Below the pieces are notes generated by a model, which did no database searches, was not told where the DNA came from, and saw only the letters and a program-made list of their open reading frames with translations. A stretch of 64,000 nucleotides of DNA from Chitinophaga qingshengii (GTDB lineage: Bacteria; Bacteroidota; Bacteroidia; Chitinophagales; Chitinophagaceae). The DNA lies in assembly GCF_014529935.1 (NCBI RefSeq), contig NZ_JACVFC010000002.1, positions 1,096,596 to 1,160,595 on the forward strand. Direction: 5' to 3'. A program made the position numbers and the translations under genes. Below, piece by piece: positions 26,832 to 37,200 of the stretch. Numbering within the stretch: the stretch's first letter is position 1; each line of letters starts with the position of its first letter.

Positions 26832-29800
26832 TTAGAATTTTAATTCAGCACCGAAAGTGATGGTACGGCTGGACGGATAAGCGCCATTATCCATTCTGCG
26901 CATGGTAGAACCACCGCTCTGGGTAGACACTTCCGGATCATAACCGTTATAATATTTCCACAACATCAGGTTGTTGCCTCCCACCGACAGGGAGAGGGAC
27001 TGTAACCTTTTACCCGTTACCTTGCTCAGGTTAATAGGATAGGCAATAGAGATGTTTTTGAAACGCAGGAAGGTAGCAGAATGTACAAACCGGTCATTGG
27101 GAATATCATCTTTGGAATCTGCCCGCGGATAATCTGATGTCGGGTTCCGTACCGGATGCCAGGCGTTTACCATGTAACGGTACTGATTACTCAGGTAAGT
27201 ACCGGTACCCATAAACAACTCGGTTGGATTATAGATCTGACCACCTACGCTGTAGTTGAAATAAAAAGAGACAGTCAGTTTTTTAATCCGGACAGTATTC
27301 TGAATACCGCCATAAAAGTCCGGGTCAGCGTTACCGAGATACACGAGGTCATTGTTGTCCAGTATGCCATCGTGGTTTTGATCGATGTAACGTTGACGGC
27401 CAGGCTGGTAAAAGCCAGCCACCGCGGAGGCGTATTGTTTGTCTTTTTTATTTTCATCTATTTCCGCCTGGCTTTTCCAGACACCGGCGTATTGCATACC
27501 CCACAAGGCATTCAACGGTTGACCTTTCACATAACCATACATCATGTATTGCGCGCCATAAGGATTTTCATACACCGCTACCCTATCCAGGCCACCAATA
27601 TCTTCTACCATTTGTTTGTTACGTGCAATAGTGAAAGTGCTGGACCAGGAGAAATTTTTCCGGCGCATGTTTTCTGTGTTGACAGTCAGCTCTATACCCT
27701 TGTTGGAAGTCTTGCCGATATTAGCCAGTCTTGTATTATAACCGGTATGCGTAGGTAACTGCACGCTCAGCAACAGGTCGGAGGTATTGCTTTTATATAC
27801 TTCCAGGGAGATGTCCACCCTTTTATTGAGGAAGGATAAATCCAGGCCTGCGTTGTAGGAGGTCGTTTTTTCCCAGGTGAGTCCTTCGTTTTCGATACGG
27901 GCCGGATAATAGGCCACTGGTTGTTTACCATCGAAAAGATAACCGCTGGAAGTAGAATTAAGGCGGGACAAAGACTGGTACCGGGAGATCGCATCATTGC
28001 CGGAAGTACCGGCGCTCAGTCGTAACGACAGTTCGCTGATATCCCTGAAACGGCGCATGAACGGCTCGTTGGCAATATTCCATTTCACCGCGGCAGAAGG
28101 GAAATAGGCCCATTTGTGGTTCTGGGAGAAATTGGAGGCGCCATCAGCGCGGCCCGTTGCGGTTACATAATATTTGTTGCGATAGTTGTAGTTAAAACGC
28201 GCCAGATGGGACACGCGGCCCTGGTTCTCCAGGGAGGAACCGATATTGATCGTTTCCTTGGAAGGCAAAGCGCCCAGGTCGTTAGTTCCGATATCATCAA
28301 TAAAATAACCGTTACCGCTGGCGGTCATGTTATTGAATTTTTTCTTCTGCACAGTGAAACCATACATCGCGTCGAAGTTGTGAACTTTTTTCCAGGTATT
28401 CTTATAGGTAATGGTATTCTCGTTCAGGATATTGTTATCGTAATAGCTGCGTTTATATGCCAGGCCGCCGGTGTTGGCGTTAGCGCGGGACGGCATGGTA
28501 GAAGGGGTGAACTGGTTGTCATTTTTACTATAGTCCGTATAGGATACCGTAGAGCGGATGAGTATATTTTTCACCGGAGTGATTTCAATATATCCCATAG
28601 AGCTAAGGCTTTTTTCCAGGGCGTCGTTTTGTTTCAGTTCCACGTTAGCCAGCGGAGAGTCGAACAGCGTACCGCTGTACCACTGGGAGTTCCAGTCGTT
28701 GAAACTACCGTCGGGCTTATACGCCGGCATAGTGGGCGACAGGAAGATGGTGGAACGGTACCACAGCGTACTCGTACCCACGTCAGCGTTATTGAGCTTA
28801 CGTGCTATCTGGGAGTAGTTGAAACGTACGCCGGCTTTCACATAGCGGCTGATGGTACGGTCCAGGTTCAGGCGTACCTGGTAGCGTTTCAGACCGCTGT
28901 TTTTAATGATACCCTGGTTGTCGTTGTAGTTGGCAGAGAAGTAATACTGCGTGGCTTTATCACCGCCGTTGGCCGACAGGGTGTAGTTCTGATAAGGCGC
29001 TACACGGGTGATTTCTTTTGTCCAGTTGGTACCATCGCCCAGGGCTAACGGATCAGGATAAGGATATTCTTCCAGCGGCCTGGTAGGATTTGCTGAACTG
29101 GCGAAATAAAAACGGTCGTTTTGCAATTGGGCAAACTCCGTAGCATTCATCAGGTCGAGGTAACGGGGCAGTACAGAACTACCGAGATCGGAACGGAAGG
29201 CAAAATTCGTTTTACCCATCCTGTTAGCACCGGATTTAGTGGTGATGATGATAACGCCATTACTGCCACGGGAGCCATAGATAGCGGTAGAAGACGCGTC
29301 TTTCAGTACGTTGATGGAAGCGATATCGGAAGGGTTGATTTCATTGAGACTGGTGATACCATCCATCAAACCATCTACTATATAGAGTGGTTCATTACTG
29401 GCGGTGATAGAGCGGGTACCGCGGATACGCACGGAAGTACCGGAGCCGGGCTCACCGTCGGCAGAAACAATTTCAGCGCCGGCAATACGGCCTTGCAGCA
29501 TCTGGTCCACACGGGTAGCGGGAATACCTTCGATATCGGCAGGGCGTACAATAGATACCGCGCCGGTAAGATCTTTTTTGGCAACGGCGCCATAGCCGAT
29601 CACCACTACTTCGTTGATATCTTTTTTAGCTGGATTGAGTTGAATATTTAAAGGTTGTTGTTCGTGTGTCAGCGCCACTATTTTTCTTTCAAAGCCGATA
29701 TAGGTGATCATCAGCGAGGCGTTTTTGCCGGCCTCGATGGTGAATTCTCCTTTCTCGTTGGTTTGCACGCCATGAGTACTCCCGGCAACAGCCACAGTAG

Positions 29801-30296
29801 CGCCTGGTAAGGGATTCCCCTCGTTGTCGACCACCTTGCCTTTAACCGGCGGATCTTTAGCGGGTGATGTTTCGGGTTGAACGGGCGCTGCGGCGGCGAC
29901 CTTAGTCTTTTCCTTGATGGTAATAGTTTTGGCGCTGATCTCAAAATCAATAGGCTGATCGGCCATCACCGAACGCAGAAAATCAACGACGTTCATGTTT
30001 TTAGCGGCCACGGTGACTGGTTTTGTTTTGCTCAACATGGCAGTGTTGTAGAAAACCACGTAGCCGGTTTGTTTTTCCAGCGCATGAAAAATCTCTTTAA
30101 ACGAGAGGTTTTTACCCGACAGGGTGATGGACTGGCCCAGGGTGCGCGCCTGTACCTGCAGGCACAGGATGGCAGACAATAGCAGCATACATGGCCATAG
30201 GGAGGCTTTGCCGGCTGGCCGACTGCTGTTCTGCCGGGGCATGGTGCCTGGCGGAAGAGAAGGTCTTGTTGCGTAAAGCTGTTTGGTGGACATCAT
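26832..30296 (-). CDS. SusC/RagA-family TonB-dependent transporter with STN domain (pair 3)
   Basis: The product has 1154 residues. An unusually long N-terminus (about 55 residues with an internal hydrophobic core L-L-L-S-A-I-L-C-L-Q-V-Q-A) precedes the STN domain (Q-S-I-T-L-S-G-K-N-L-S-F) at about 54-130, the CnaB-like domain from about 150 (V-K-G-K-V-V-D-N-E-G-N-P-L-P-G), the plug with I-N-E-V-V-V-I-G-Y-G and KDASSTAIYGSRGSNGV, and the barrel ending in I-T-F-G-A-E-L-K-F. The long N-terminus before the hydrophobic core is common in Chitinophagaceae SusCs. It imports the substrate of the locus and, through STN, signals to the FecR upstream. Confidence 0.95.
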   Translation of the reverse strand: MMSTKQLYATRPSLPPGTMPRQNSSRPAGKASLWPCMLLLSAILCLQVQARTLGQSITLSGKNLSFKEIFHALEKQTGYVVFYNTAMLSKTKPVTVAAKNMNVVDFLRSVMADQPIDFEISAKTITIKEKTKVAAAAPVQPETSPAKDPPVKGKVVDNEGNPLPGATVAVAGSTHGVQTNEKGEFTIEAGKNASLMITYIGFERKIVALTHEQQPLNIQLNPAKKDINEVVVIGYGAVAKKDLTGAVSIVRPADIEGIPATRVDQMLQGRIAGAEIVSADGEPGSGTSVRIRGTRSITASNEPLYIVDGLMDGITSLNEINPSDIASINVLKDASSTAIYGSRGSNGVIIITTKSGANRMGKTNFAFRSDLGSSVLPRYLDLMNATEFAQLQNDRFYFASSANPTRPLEEYPYPDPLALGDGTNWTKEITRVAPYQNYTLSANGGDKATQYYFSANYNDNQGIIKNSGLKRYQVRLNLDRTISRYVKAGVRFNYSQIARKLNNADVGTSTLWYRSTIFLSPTMPAYKPDGSFNDWNSQWYSGTLFDSPLANVELKQNDALEKSLSSMGYIEITPVKNILIRSTVSYTDYSKNDNQFTPSTMPSRANANTGGLAYKRSYYDNNILNENTITYKNTWKKVHNFDAMYGFTVQKKKFNNMTASGNGYFIDDIGTNDLGALPSKETINIGSSLENQGRVSHLARFNYNYRNKYYVTATGRADGASNFSQNHKWAYFPSAAVKWNIANEPFMRRFRDISELSLRLSAGTSGNDAISRYQSLSRLNSTSSGYLFDGKQPVAYYPARIENEGLTWEKTTSYNAGLDLSFLNKRVDISLEVYKSNTSDLLLSVQLPTHTGYNTRLANIGKTSNKGIELTVNTENMRRKNFSWSSTFTIARNKQMVEDIGGLDRVAVYENPYGAQYMMYGYVKGQPLNALWGMQYAGVWKSQAEIDENKKDKQYASAVAGFYQPGRQRYIDQNHDGILDNNDLVYLGNADPDFYGGIQNTVRIKKLTVSFYFNYSVGGQIYNPTELFMGTGTYLSNQYRYMVNAWHPVRNPTSDYPRADSKDDIPNDRFVHSATFLRFKNISIAYPINLSKVTGKRLQSLSLSVGGNNLMLWKYYNGYDPEVSTQSGGSTMRRMDNGAYPSSRTITFGAELKF

Positions 30297-30343
30297 TATT
30301 TGATTTCAGAATTTAAAGGACATTTCAGGCATACGATACCCTG

Positions 30344-30362
30344 CTGCGTTCCCGGGACGCAG
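30344..30362 (-). promoter_or_regulatory. Hairpin in the fecR-susC intercistronic region, locus 3
   Basis: CTGCGT at 30344-30349 and ACGCAG at 30357-30362 are perfect complements around a TCCCGGG loop. It sits in the 94-bp gap between fecR and susC. No T-run follows, so a leader or processing function is more likely than termination. Confidence 0.45.
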
Positions 30363-30390
30363 AAATGGCTGGTATGACAATCTGTTGCTA

Positions 30391-31539
30391 TTATTGTGTG
30401 ATGATTAGTTTTCTTTCTTCCAGTCGATAATGTACGTTGGATATTTCCAGTATTCTTAATATGCTGCGGAGATCCAGGTCCCGCTCCATTTTACCACCGA
30501 AGCGGATATCCGGCACCCCGTTTTCATAGATCACTTTAATATCGTACCAGCGTTCCAGTTGGTTCATCACCTGTTGGATACCGGTGTTGTCAAACTGGAA
30601 CATGCCTTCCTTCCAGGCCACTACCTGGCTGGTATCTGCCGGTTGCAATGATATGGCCGCATTGGCTACAGCCGCCTGCTGTCCCGGTTTCAGCATTAAC
30701 TGCTGACGGGCGGAAACCACCTGGATGCTGCCATGCAGCAAGGTAGTGGTGACAGCCGTCTCATTCGTATAGGCATTTACGTTAAATCCTGTTCCCAGTA
30801 CCCTTATCTCATTACCCTCACTTGTTTTCACCCGGAAAGGATGCGTGGCAGCCTGTTTCACTTCAAAGTAGGCTTCTCCGCTCAACTCTACTACCCGCTC
30901 TTTATTATTAAAGCTCACCGGATAACGCAGGGAGCTGGCGGCATTCAGCCACACCTCGCTGCCATCGGGCAGTACGAGGTGAAATAGTTTACCCCTCGGC
31001 GTGGACAAGGTATTATAGGCGGTAGTAGTGTTTTTATTGCCGGTATAGGCCAGGGTACCCTGTCCCAGGTGGATAACGGCTCCCGTGTTATTATGGATAT
31101 TACCGTGTTGCAAACTATCGAGTACCACTTCGCTCCCATCGTCGAAGGTGAGTACGGCACTCCGGGAAACAGGGCGTATATCCTGCATCGCCAGCGCGGG
31201 CATACCTTTCGGCGTGGATACCGTGGGACGGTGCATAAAATACCAGGCGGCGCCAGCCAGCAACAGTACCGAGGCGGCAGCAGCCCACCAGCGCATGTTT
31301 ACAAATCTATTGGTAGTGCGTGACTTCGTTTTAGCGTGTAGGATAATAGCCAGTATCTCTCCCGCCCGTTGATCGGACATTGCCTTTTCATCAGCGGTAG
31401 CGGCGATCACTTCGTCCAGCAGCTGCAGCAGCTCTTCATCGTGCTGCGACCGGGCAATCAGCTCCATGAGCTCCTGTTGCTCAGCCTCAGTGCCGGTATT
31501 TTCCAGCGATTTGCGGAATAGTGATTCAAAATGAGACAT
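30391..31539 (-). CDS. FecR-family anti-sigma factor (locus 3)
   Basis: The product has 382 residues. The N-terminal cytoplasmic part is followed by one membrane helix at about 84-102 (A-A-A-A-S-V-L-L-L-A-G-A-A-W). The periplasmic FecR domain shows H-L-V-L-P-D-G-S-E-V-W-L-N-A-A-S-S-L and the L-S-G-E-A-Y-F-E-V motif, and a DUF4974-like C-terminus ends with L-E-E-R-K-L-I-I-T-Q. A longer insert than in the other FecRs (about residues 125-180) contains V-L-T-F-D-D-G-S-E-V-V-L-D, a near repeat of the FecR entry motif. It is the partner of the sigma factor 85 bp upstream. Confidence 0.92.
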   Translation of the reverse strand: MSHFESLFRKSLENTGTEAEQQELMELIARSQHDEELLQLLDEVIAATADEKAMSDQRAGEILAIILHAKTKSRTTNRFVNMRWWAAAASVLLLAGAAWYFMHRPTVSTPKGMPALAMQDIRPVSRSAVLTFDDGSEVVLDSLQHGNIHNNTGAVIHLGQGTLAYTGNKNTTTAYNTLSTPRGKLFHLVLPDGSEVWLNAASSLRYPVSFNNKERVVELSGEAYFEVKQAATHPFRVKTSEGNEIRVLGTGFNVNAYTNETAVTTTLLHGSIQVVSARQQLMLKPGQQAAVANAAISLQPADTSQVVAWKEGMFQFDNTGIQQVMNQLERWYDIKVIYENGVPDIRFGGKMERDLDLRSILRILEISNVHYRLEERKLIITQ

Positions 31540-31624
31540 CAGGTAAGCCGGTTTTGTGCCGGGTATATTAAAAGAAACCCCTTAAAAAGAAAAATGGGTC
31601 AGTGGAAAACCGAAAAAATCTGCG

Positions 31625-32224
31625 TCATAACAATTCCTTAATAATCAGCAAGGTGGCGTAGGTGCCTAAATGATAACTACAATACGTGCGGATAACCTGC
31701 ATCGCCTCTGCGAGATGGCGTTTCACGGTTTCGGGAGAGAGGTTCAGCGCTTTGGCCGCTTCTTCCCTTTTCATCCCGTTTTCTTTAATCAGCTGATATA
31801 CTTTCTTCTGCTGCGGCGATAACCGGGATACCGCATCGTGTAATATCTGCCGGTATTCCTTCTCCAACAGCCGTTCACTGGAGGAGGCTACGGGAGGTAA
31901 CAGCCATTCTTCCTGGTCGGTGATAGATTGGTTAGTGGCTTGCTGCGCCAGTTGTTTAAGCGTCTTAAATACACGGTTACGGGTAATCGTAAACAGCCAG
32001 GCGGTAAAATATTCCAGCCCGGGCAACTGTTCCCGTTTTAACCATACTTTCAAAAATACGTCCAGCACAATCTCCTCCGCCAGCGCTTCGGAGCCGGTGA
32101 TCTTCCAGGCAATGGTGTATACTTTATTACGGTACTGATTAAAAAGCTGCTCAAATGCTTTCTCATCCCCGTTGGCAATCGCCCGGAACAGGTTGTTCTC
32201 AGTATGTAGCTCGTGGGCGGTCAT
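31625..32224 (-). CDS. ECF RNA polymerase sigma factor, FecI-like (locus 3)
   Basis: The product has 199 residues. Region 2 is seen in FEQLFNQYRNKVYTIAWK and EIVLDVFLKVWLKR. Region 4 is seen in LSPQQKKVYQLIKENGMKRE and L-N-L-S-P-E-T-V-K-R-H-L-A-E-A. The C-terminus carries a mildly hydrophobic tail (Y-A-T-L-L-I-I-K-E-L-L). It should activate the SusCD/phosphodiesterase operon downstream under FecR control. A -7 element lies just upstream of the start. Confidence 0.93.
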   Translation of the reverse strand: MTAHELHTENNLFRAIANGDEKAFEQLFNQYRNKVYTIAWKITGSEALAEEIVLDVFLKVWLKREQLPGLEYFTAWLFTITRNRVFKTLKQLAQQATNQSITDQEEWLLPPVASSSERLLEKEYRQILHDAVSRLSPQQKKVYQLIKENGMKREEAAKALNLSPETVKRHLAEAMQVIRTYCSYHLGTYATLLIIKELL

Positions 32225-32473
32225 CCAAATAGATTTTGGTCACAAATATAGTATGGCGATCCTGTCACTGTAATGGTTGTAGCGCTATCCGGTTGTACGT
32301 GAAATTTTGGTTGTTGTTGTCAATCCGCCAGTGGCAGCCGGTTTCATCGCTTCTTCCGGGATGCCGGCCCGTACTGGATTTCATAATTAAATAACATTCA
32401 GCCTTCGGAAATAAAGATAGAAATAAAATTGAAGTATTGCCTATTGCCTCATATATTAAAATACACCATATGC
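32225..32473. other. Intergenic region upstream of sigma factor, locus 3
   Basis: About 250 bp that hold the sigma promoter near 32243-32250 and otherwise no gene I can support. Short frames here have no homology-like features. It ends in the terminator of the next operon at 32474-32516. Confidence 0.5.
32243..32250 (-). promoter_or_regulatory. Candidate -7 element for the locus 3 sigma gene
   Basis: On the minus strand this reads TATATTTG, an exact TAnnTTTG. It ends 18 nt before the ATG at 32224, so the leader would be about 10 nt. I see no good -33 TTG at the expected distance. Confidence 0.4.
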
Positions 32474-32516
32474 AAAAAGGGCCGTACCGGTGCATAACAC
32501 CGGTACGGCTCTTTTT
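32474..32516 (-). terminator. Rho-independent terminator of the fourth SusCD operon
   Basis: The arms at 32474-32492 and 32498-32516 pair over 19 bp with one G-U pair and a CATAA loop, and give a run of five T residues in either direction. It lies 18 bp past the SusD stop at 32535. Confidence 0.92.
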
Positions 32517-32534
32517 ATCTTGTCATCCACTATC

Positions 32535-34232
32535 TTACCAACCGCTATTCTGTGGCAACAGCTTCGGATTCAGCGTCAGTTCCTGGGTAGGAACAGGATA
32601 CAGGTTCATCCTGTCATTCCATGCCCGGCTGGTAATATCAGGATATACGCGGATATAGCCATTCGCATCCACCACAATGTCCTTCACCTGTCCCTGGTTA
32701 GGATACTGGGCCTTTACTTCCGGCCGCAGCTTCATCCCCAGGATGGATTCGGGATTACTGATCAGTTTAAGGGCATTCCAGCGTAGCAGGTCATCACGGC
32801 GGAAACCTTCGGCAGCCAGCTCTACTCTCCTTTCCCGGCGGATCTCATCAATCAGCACAGACACGGCCGGAAAATCGGACTGCGGATCTTTTACCAGGGC
32901 GCTGATATCCATGGCTGGCATACCTACCCGCGCACGCAGCCGGCTGATGGTCAGATCAATCACGCTCTGGTCGCACTCGTTCAGTTCTGCCTTGGCCTCT
33001 GCATATACCAGTAATACTTCGGCATAACGGAAGATAAACAGGTCCAGGGTGGACTGGTTGGCGTTCCACTGTTCCAGGCTGGAGGAGCGGCCTTTCACGC
33101 GCTGATAACCGGTACTGGTAACGCTGGTGCCTATACGTGGCAGCGTGATCACATCCTTGTTGCCGCTGGCATCTACCTGAAATACAAACCCAGGGGTAGC
33201 AATCAGCTGGGCAAAACGCGGGTCACGGTTGGTGATTTCCGCAGTGATCGAATCATCTCCTTTATAACGCGGACTCAGCGACGCCGGCAAACCATCGGTG
33301 CACAGGAAAGAACGCACAAAGTTTTTACTGAAACCATTATTACCTTCTCCCAGCTGACGGGTAAGGTTATGCATCAGCACATCCTTCAGAAAACGTTTGG
33401 GCATAATAGCTTCTTTATTACCCAGCAATTCTTCCTGGATAAAAAGATTATAATAATCGGTCGTGGGGTGACCGGTGGTGTATAAATCATACAAACCGCT
33501 GGCCATCACCGCCTGCGCCGCATTAGCGGCTTCCCGGATCATCGGTTGGTCATCACCCAAACCATGATATTTACGGTAAGTGCCTTCCCACAGGCAGATA
33601 CGCGCTTTCAAGGTAGCAGCGGCATATTTATGCAACCGTCCTTTTTCAGCACTACCAGGTTCCGGCAGGTTGGCTACCGCAAAAGTCAGATCTGCCAACA
33701 CGGAATCCATCACCTGTTTATGCGGGGTACGCGACAGGTACAGCTCCGGCGAAGTTTCATTCAGATCCGCAGAAAACCAGGGAACATCCCCATAACGCAC
33801 TACTTTCTGCCAGAAATACAAAGCACGGAAAAAACGGGCTTCCGCCGCATATTTGTTTTTCACGTCGTCACCCACCGCAGCACGCTTATAACGCGCCAGG
33901 AAATAATTGACACTCCGCTCATTTTTCCAGCTCCATTCATTGTTATCATCATCCTTCACAATAGGCACAATATACTGGCCGGACAAAAATCCGTCTTTCG
34001 TACGCGGCACCATATTATCGGAGTTGTTGTCCGAACTGGCGTCCATCACGGGCAACGTAGCGTAAAACCCGTTGCAATACAGCTTCAGGTCAGACTCATT
34101 CTTAAAAAAGGTCGGATCGCTGAAAGCATCATCCGGATTCAGATCCAGGAAAGAATCACGCTTACAGCCGGCCATCGCCATGACTGATAACGTTAACGCA
34201 TATATGATATTTTTTCTTTTCATCGTCTTCAT
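32535..34232 (-). CDS. SusD/RagB-family nutrient-binding lipoprotein (pair 4)
   Basis: The product has 565 residues with lipidated Cys23 (A-M-A-G-C-K-R-D-S-F-L-D-L-N-P). Characteristic parts are NYFLARYKRAAVGDD, AAEARFFRALYFWQKVVRYGDVPW, RYAEVLLVYAEAKAE and LAAEGFRRDDLLRWN. It is the last gene of its operon, followed directly by a strong terminator, so no enzyme is encoded with this pair. An ATG at 34223 is an alternative start. Its ligand cannot be predicted. Confidence 0.94.
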   Translation of the reverse strand: MKTMKRKNIIYALTLSVMAMAGCKRDSFLDLNPDDAFSDPTFFKNESDLKLYCNGFYATLPVMDASSDNNSDNMVPRTKDGFLSGQYIVPIVKDDDNNEWSWKNERSVNYFLARYKRAAVGDDVKNKYAAEARFFRALYFWQKVVRYGDVPWFSADLNETSPELYLSRTPHKQVMDSVLADLTFAVANLPEPGSAEKGRLHKYAAATLKARICLWEGTYRKYHGLGDDQPMIREAANAAQAVMASGLYDLYTTGHPTTDYYNLFIQEELLGNKEAIMPKRFLKDVLMHNLTRQLGEGNNGFSKNFVRSFLCTDGLPASLSPRYKGDDSITAEITNRDPRFAQLIATPGFVFQVDASGNKDVITLPRIGTSVTSTGYQRVKGRSSSLEQWNANQSTLDLFIFRYAEVLLVYAEAKAELNECDQSVIDLTISRLRARVGMPAMDISALVKDPQSDFPAVSVLIDEIRRERRVELAAEGFRRDDLLRWNALKLISNPESILGMKLRPEVKAQYPNQGQVKDIVVDANGYIRVYPDITSRAWNDRMNLYPVPTQELTLNPKLLPQNSGW

Positions 34233-34244
34233 GTTTTGGATTGA

Positions 34245-37200
34245 TTATAAGCCCAGTTGCAAACCGAAAGAAATAGCCCTGTTAAGCGGATAGTCTTTCG
34301 CATCAAATATTTCCGGATCGTAGGCTTTAAACAGGTTGGTTACCTCGAACAGGTTTTGTGCAGACACGTATATACGCAGTTTCTGCATATGCATGGAACG
34401 CATAGCGGAAGCAGGCAGCGTATAGCCGATAGCGATGTTCTTCATGCGGGCATAGGCAGCGCTCTGCAGGTATTTGGTCTGCGGCTGGAAGTTGCCGCCG
34501 CCACCAAAACGCTGACGCGGGAAATAGGCGTTGGTATTTTCAGGCGTCCAGTAGTCCAGCTGGTACACCATGGGGACGTCCCATTCGCTTTTGAAGCCCC
34601 AGAAAGTATTACCATCCAGCATGACGTCGCGTTTACCCACACCCTGGATCAACATGTTGAAGTCAAAGTTTTTATACTGCACAGAGAGATTTACGCCAAA
34701 CTGATAACGGGGTGTTTTGTTACCGATCACCCTGCGATCGCCTGGGTCATTCGCAGTGTTCTGTCCACTGGTGATTTTTTTATCGCCGTTGAGATCTTTG
34801 AATCTGATATCACCGGCCAGCCATTTACCATTCCAGAGATTGGACTGGTCCGCCGCAGCGGCTTCTGCATCTGACTGGAAAAATCCATCAGTCACATAAC
34901 CCCATATTTCATCGAGCTTCTGGCCTACGTAATAGGTGCCGCTGCCCAGTGTTTTAGTGGGATTGAGATCATAGCGGGTGATAGTAGCGGAATAATCAGA
35001 CAGGGCTACGTTCACATCATAGGAAAGGTCGTCGTTGATTTTATCTCTCCAGCTTACACCCAGTTCCCAGCCTTTGGTGCGCATTTCGCCGGTATTCACT
35101 TTAGGAGCAGTGGTACCCAGGATACCGGGCAACGGATAACCGTCCAGCAGCATGTCTTTGGTATCACGGATATACCAGTCGAAAGTAGCGCTCAGCCTGT
35201 TTTTCAGCAGGGTTACATCCATACCGAAGTTGCGGGTGCTCACTTTTTCCCAGGTAAAATTCTGGCTTACCAGTCCGGGTACGCCTACGTATACACCTTT
35301 CTGATCATCGAAGATGTAATCCACCTTATTAGTAGGCATCGTAGGGATGTATGGATAGATATCGGTGTTCAGGTTCTTATCCGGGTTCAGCGCCTGATTG
35401 CCCAGGGTACCATAGGAAGCACGCAGTTTCAGGTCGTTGACCACATCCAGCAGCGGTTTGAAGAAACCTTCTTCAGACACGCGCCAGCCGGCTGAAACAG
35501 AGGGCAGGAACACATAACGGCTGTTGGCCGGGAAACGGGAAGTACCATCGTAACGGCCGTTGACTTCCAGCAGGTATTTGTTGGCGTAGTCATAGTTCAG
35601 GCGGAAGAAAGAACCAGCCAGTGCCCAGCTGTACTGACGGCCATCTGCCAGCGGGCTGTTATCATTATTCAGGTTGATGGCCGGCATGGTTTGATCAATC
35701 AGGTTTTTCACCCGTACATTGAAACCTTTCACCTGTTTCTTTTCCTGGTTGTAGCCTACCATGGCTTTGAGGAAGTGCTGGCCAAACTGGCGGGTATATT
35801 CCGCATAAGCATTCAACGCCGTGTAATAATCGTTGTTGTTGCTTTCTTTTACGCTGCTGGGTTTACTCCAGGGGAAAGTGCCCAGGAGCACGCCGTTGGC
35901 GCCATATTCCTGGTATTCCTTGTAGTGTTGCTGGTTGTTCAGGCTATAGTTGTTCCAGGTGTAATCACCTACGATACGCAGGTTTTTCATGGGTTTCAGC
36001 ACAAATCCGCCGGTGAGCCAGAGGTCATTGGCTGTTTCTTTCGTACGGCCGTTGAGGGTAGCCAGGGCCACGATGTTGGTAAAAGAGCCTTGTCCGGAGA
36101 AATGGCCATCGGGGTGATAAACAGGCATAATGGGGCGAAGGTCGCCTGAAATCCAGCCGGATGAAAGGCCGCCGTGGCTGGCAGGAGTGGGGTTGTTGCT
36201 CTCCGTACGGTTGAGCATCATTTTCATATTCAGCTCCAGCCAGGAGGTTGCTTCTGTATTGAGTTTCAGACTAGCGTTATATCTTTTAAAATCTTCGTTG
36301 GCTACTTTCAGCAAACCTTTCTGATCGAAATAACCCAGGGAAGCCACGTAGCCGGTTTTACCCTGACCGCCGGAGATAGACACGTTATGGTCCATCATGG
36401 GCGCCCATCCGGGATACAGTTCTTTGATCCAGTCGGTATTGCCTACATAGCGGTATTTGGAAGGATTCGCGGGGTCCACATATACCGGCAGGTTGTTAAC
36501 CGGATCTTTAAAATAAGCCGCCGCGCGAACAGAATCTTCTGTAGTAAAGGGTTCGGAAGCAGCATCTCCGCCGGAAAGCTGACCGGTGCGGTCCGCCTCG
36601 CGGTGCATACGGATATAATCCACCGAGTTGAGATACTTCGGCATACGGGTAGGACGTGTAATCGTATAGGAGGTAGAATAGTTCAGGCGCAGCGGGGCGT
36701 CTTTACCGGGCTTTTTAGTGGTGATGAGGATCACGCCGTAAGCGCCTCTTACCCCGTAGATCGCTGCTGAAGCCGCATCTTTAAGCACCGTTACATTAGC
36801 CACATCAGCAGGATTGATGAGGTTAGGGTCCATCTGTACACCATCTACCAATACCAGCGGGCCACCGCCGTTGATAGAAGTGTTACCGCGCACATTGAAG
36901 CTGGCGCCCTTACCCGGCGCGCCGTTGTTCAGGTTCACGTTGAGGTTGGGTACCATCCCCTGCAGGCCCTGGGCGAGGTTTACCAGCGGACGGCTTTCCA
37001 GTTTTTTACCATCCAGCGTAGCGACGGCGCCGGTGAGATCGCCTTTTTTCTGGGTACCGTAACCTACTACCACTACTTCGTTGAGCCCCTGCGTATCTTC
37101 CTGCAGGGTAACGTTGACGGTAGTACGGCCATCAATAGCCACAGATTGCTGGATATGCCCGATAAAGGAAAACACCAGCGTAGCGTTGTCGGGAGCGTTG

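Noticed and set aside
28116..29048. 310-codon plus-strand open frame
   Set aside because: It is antisense to the pair 3 SusC gene and results from codon bias of that gene.
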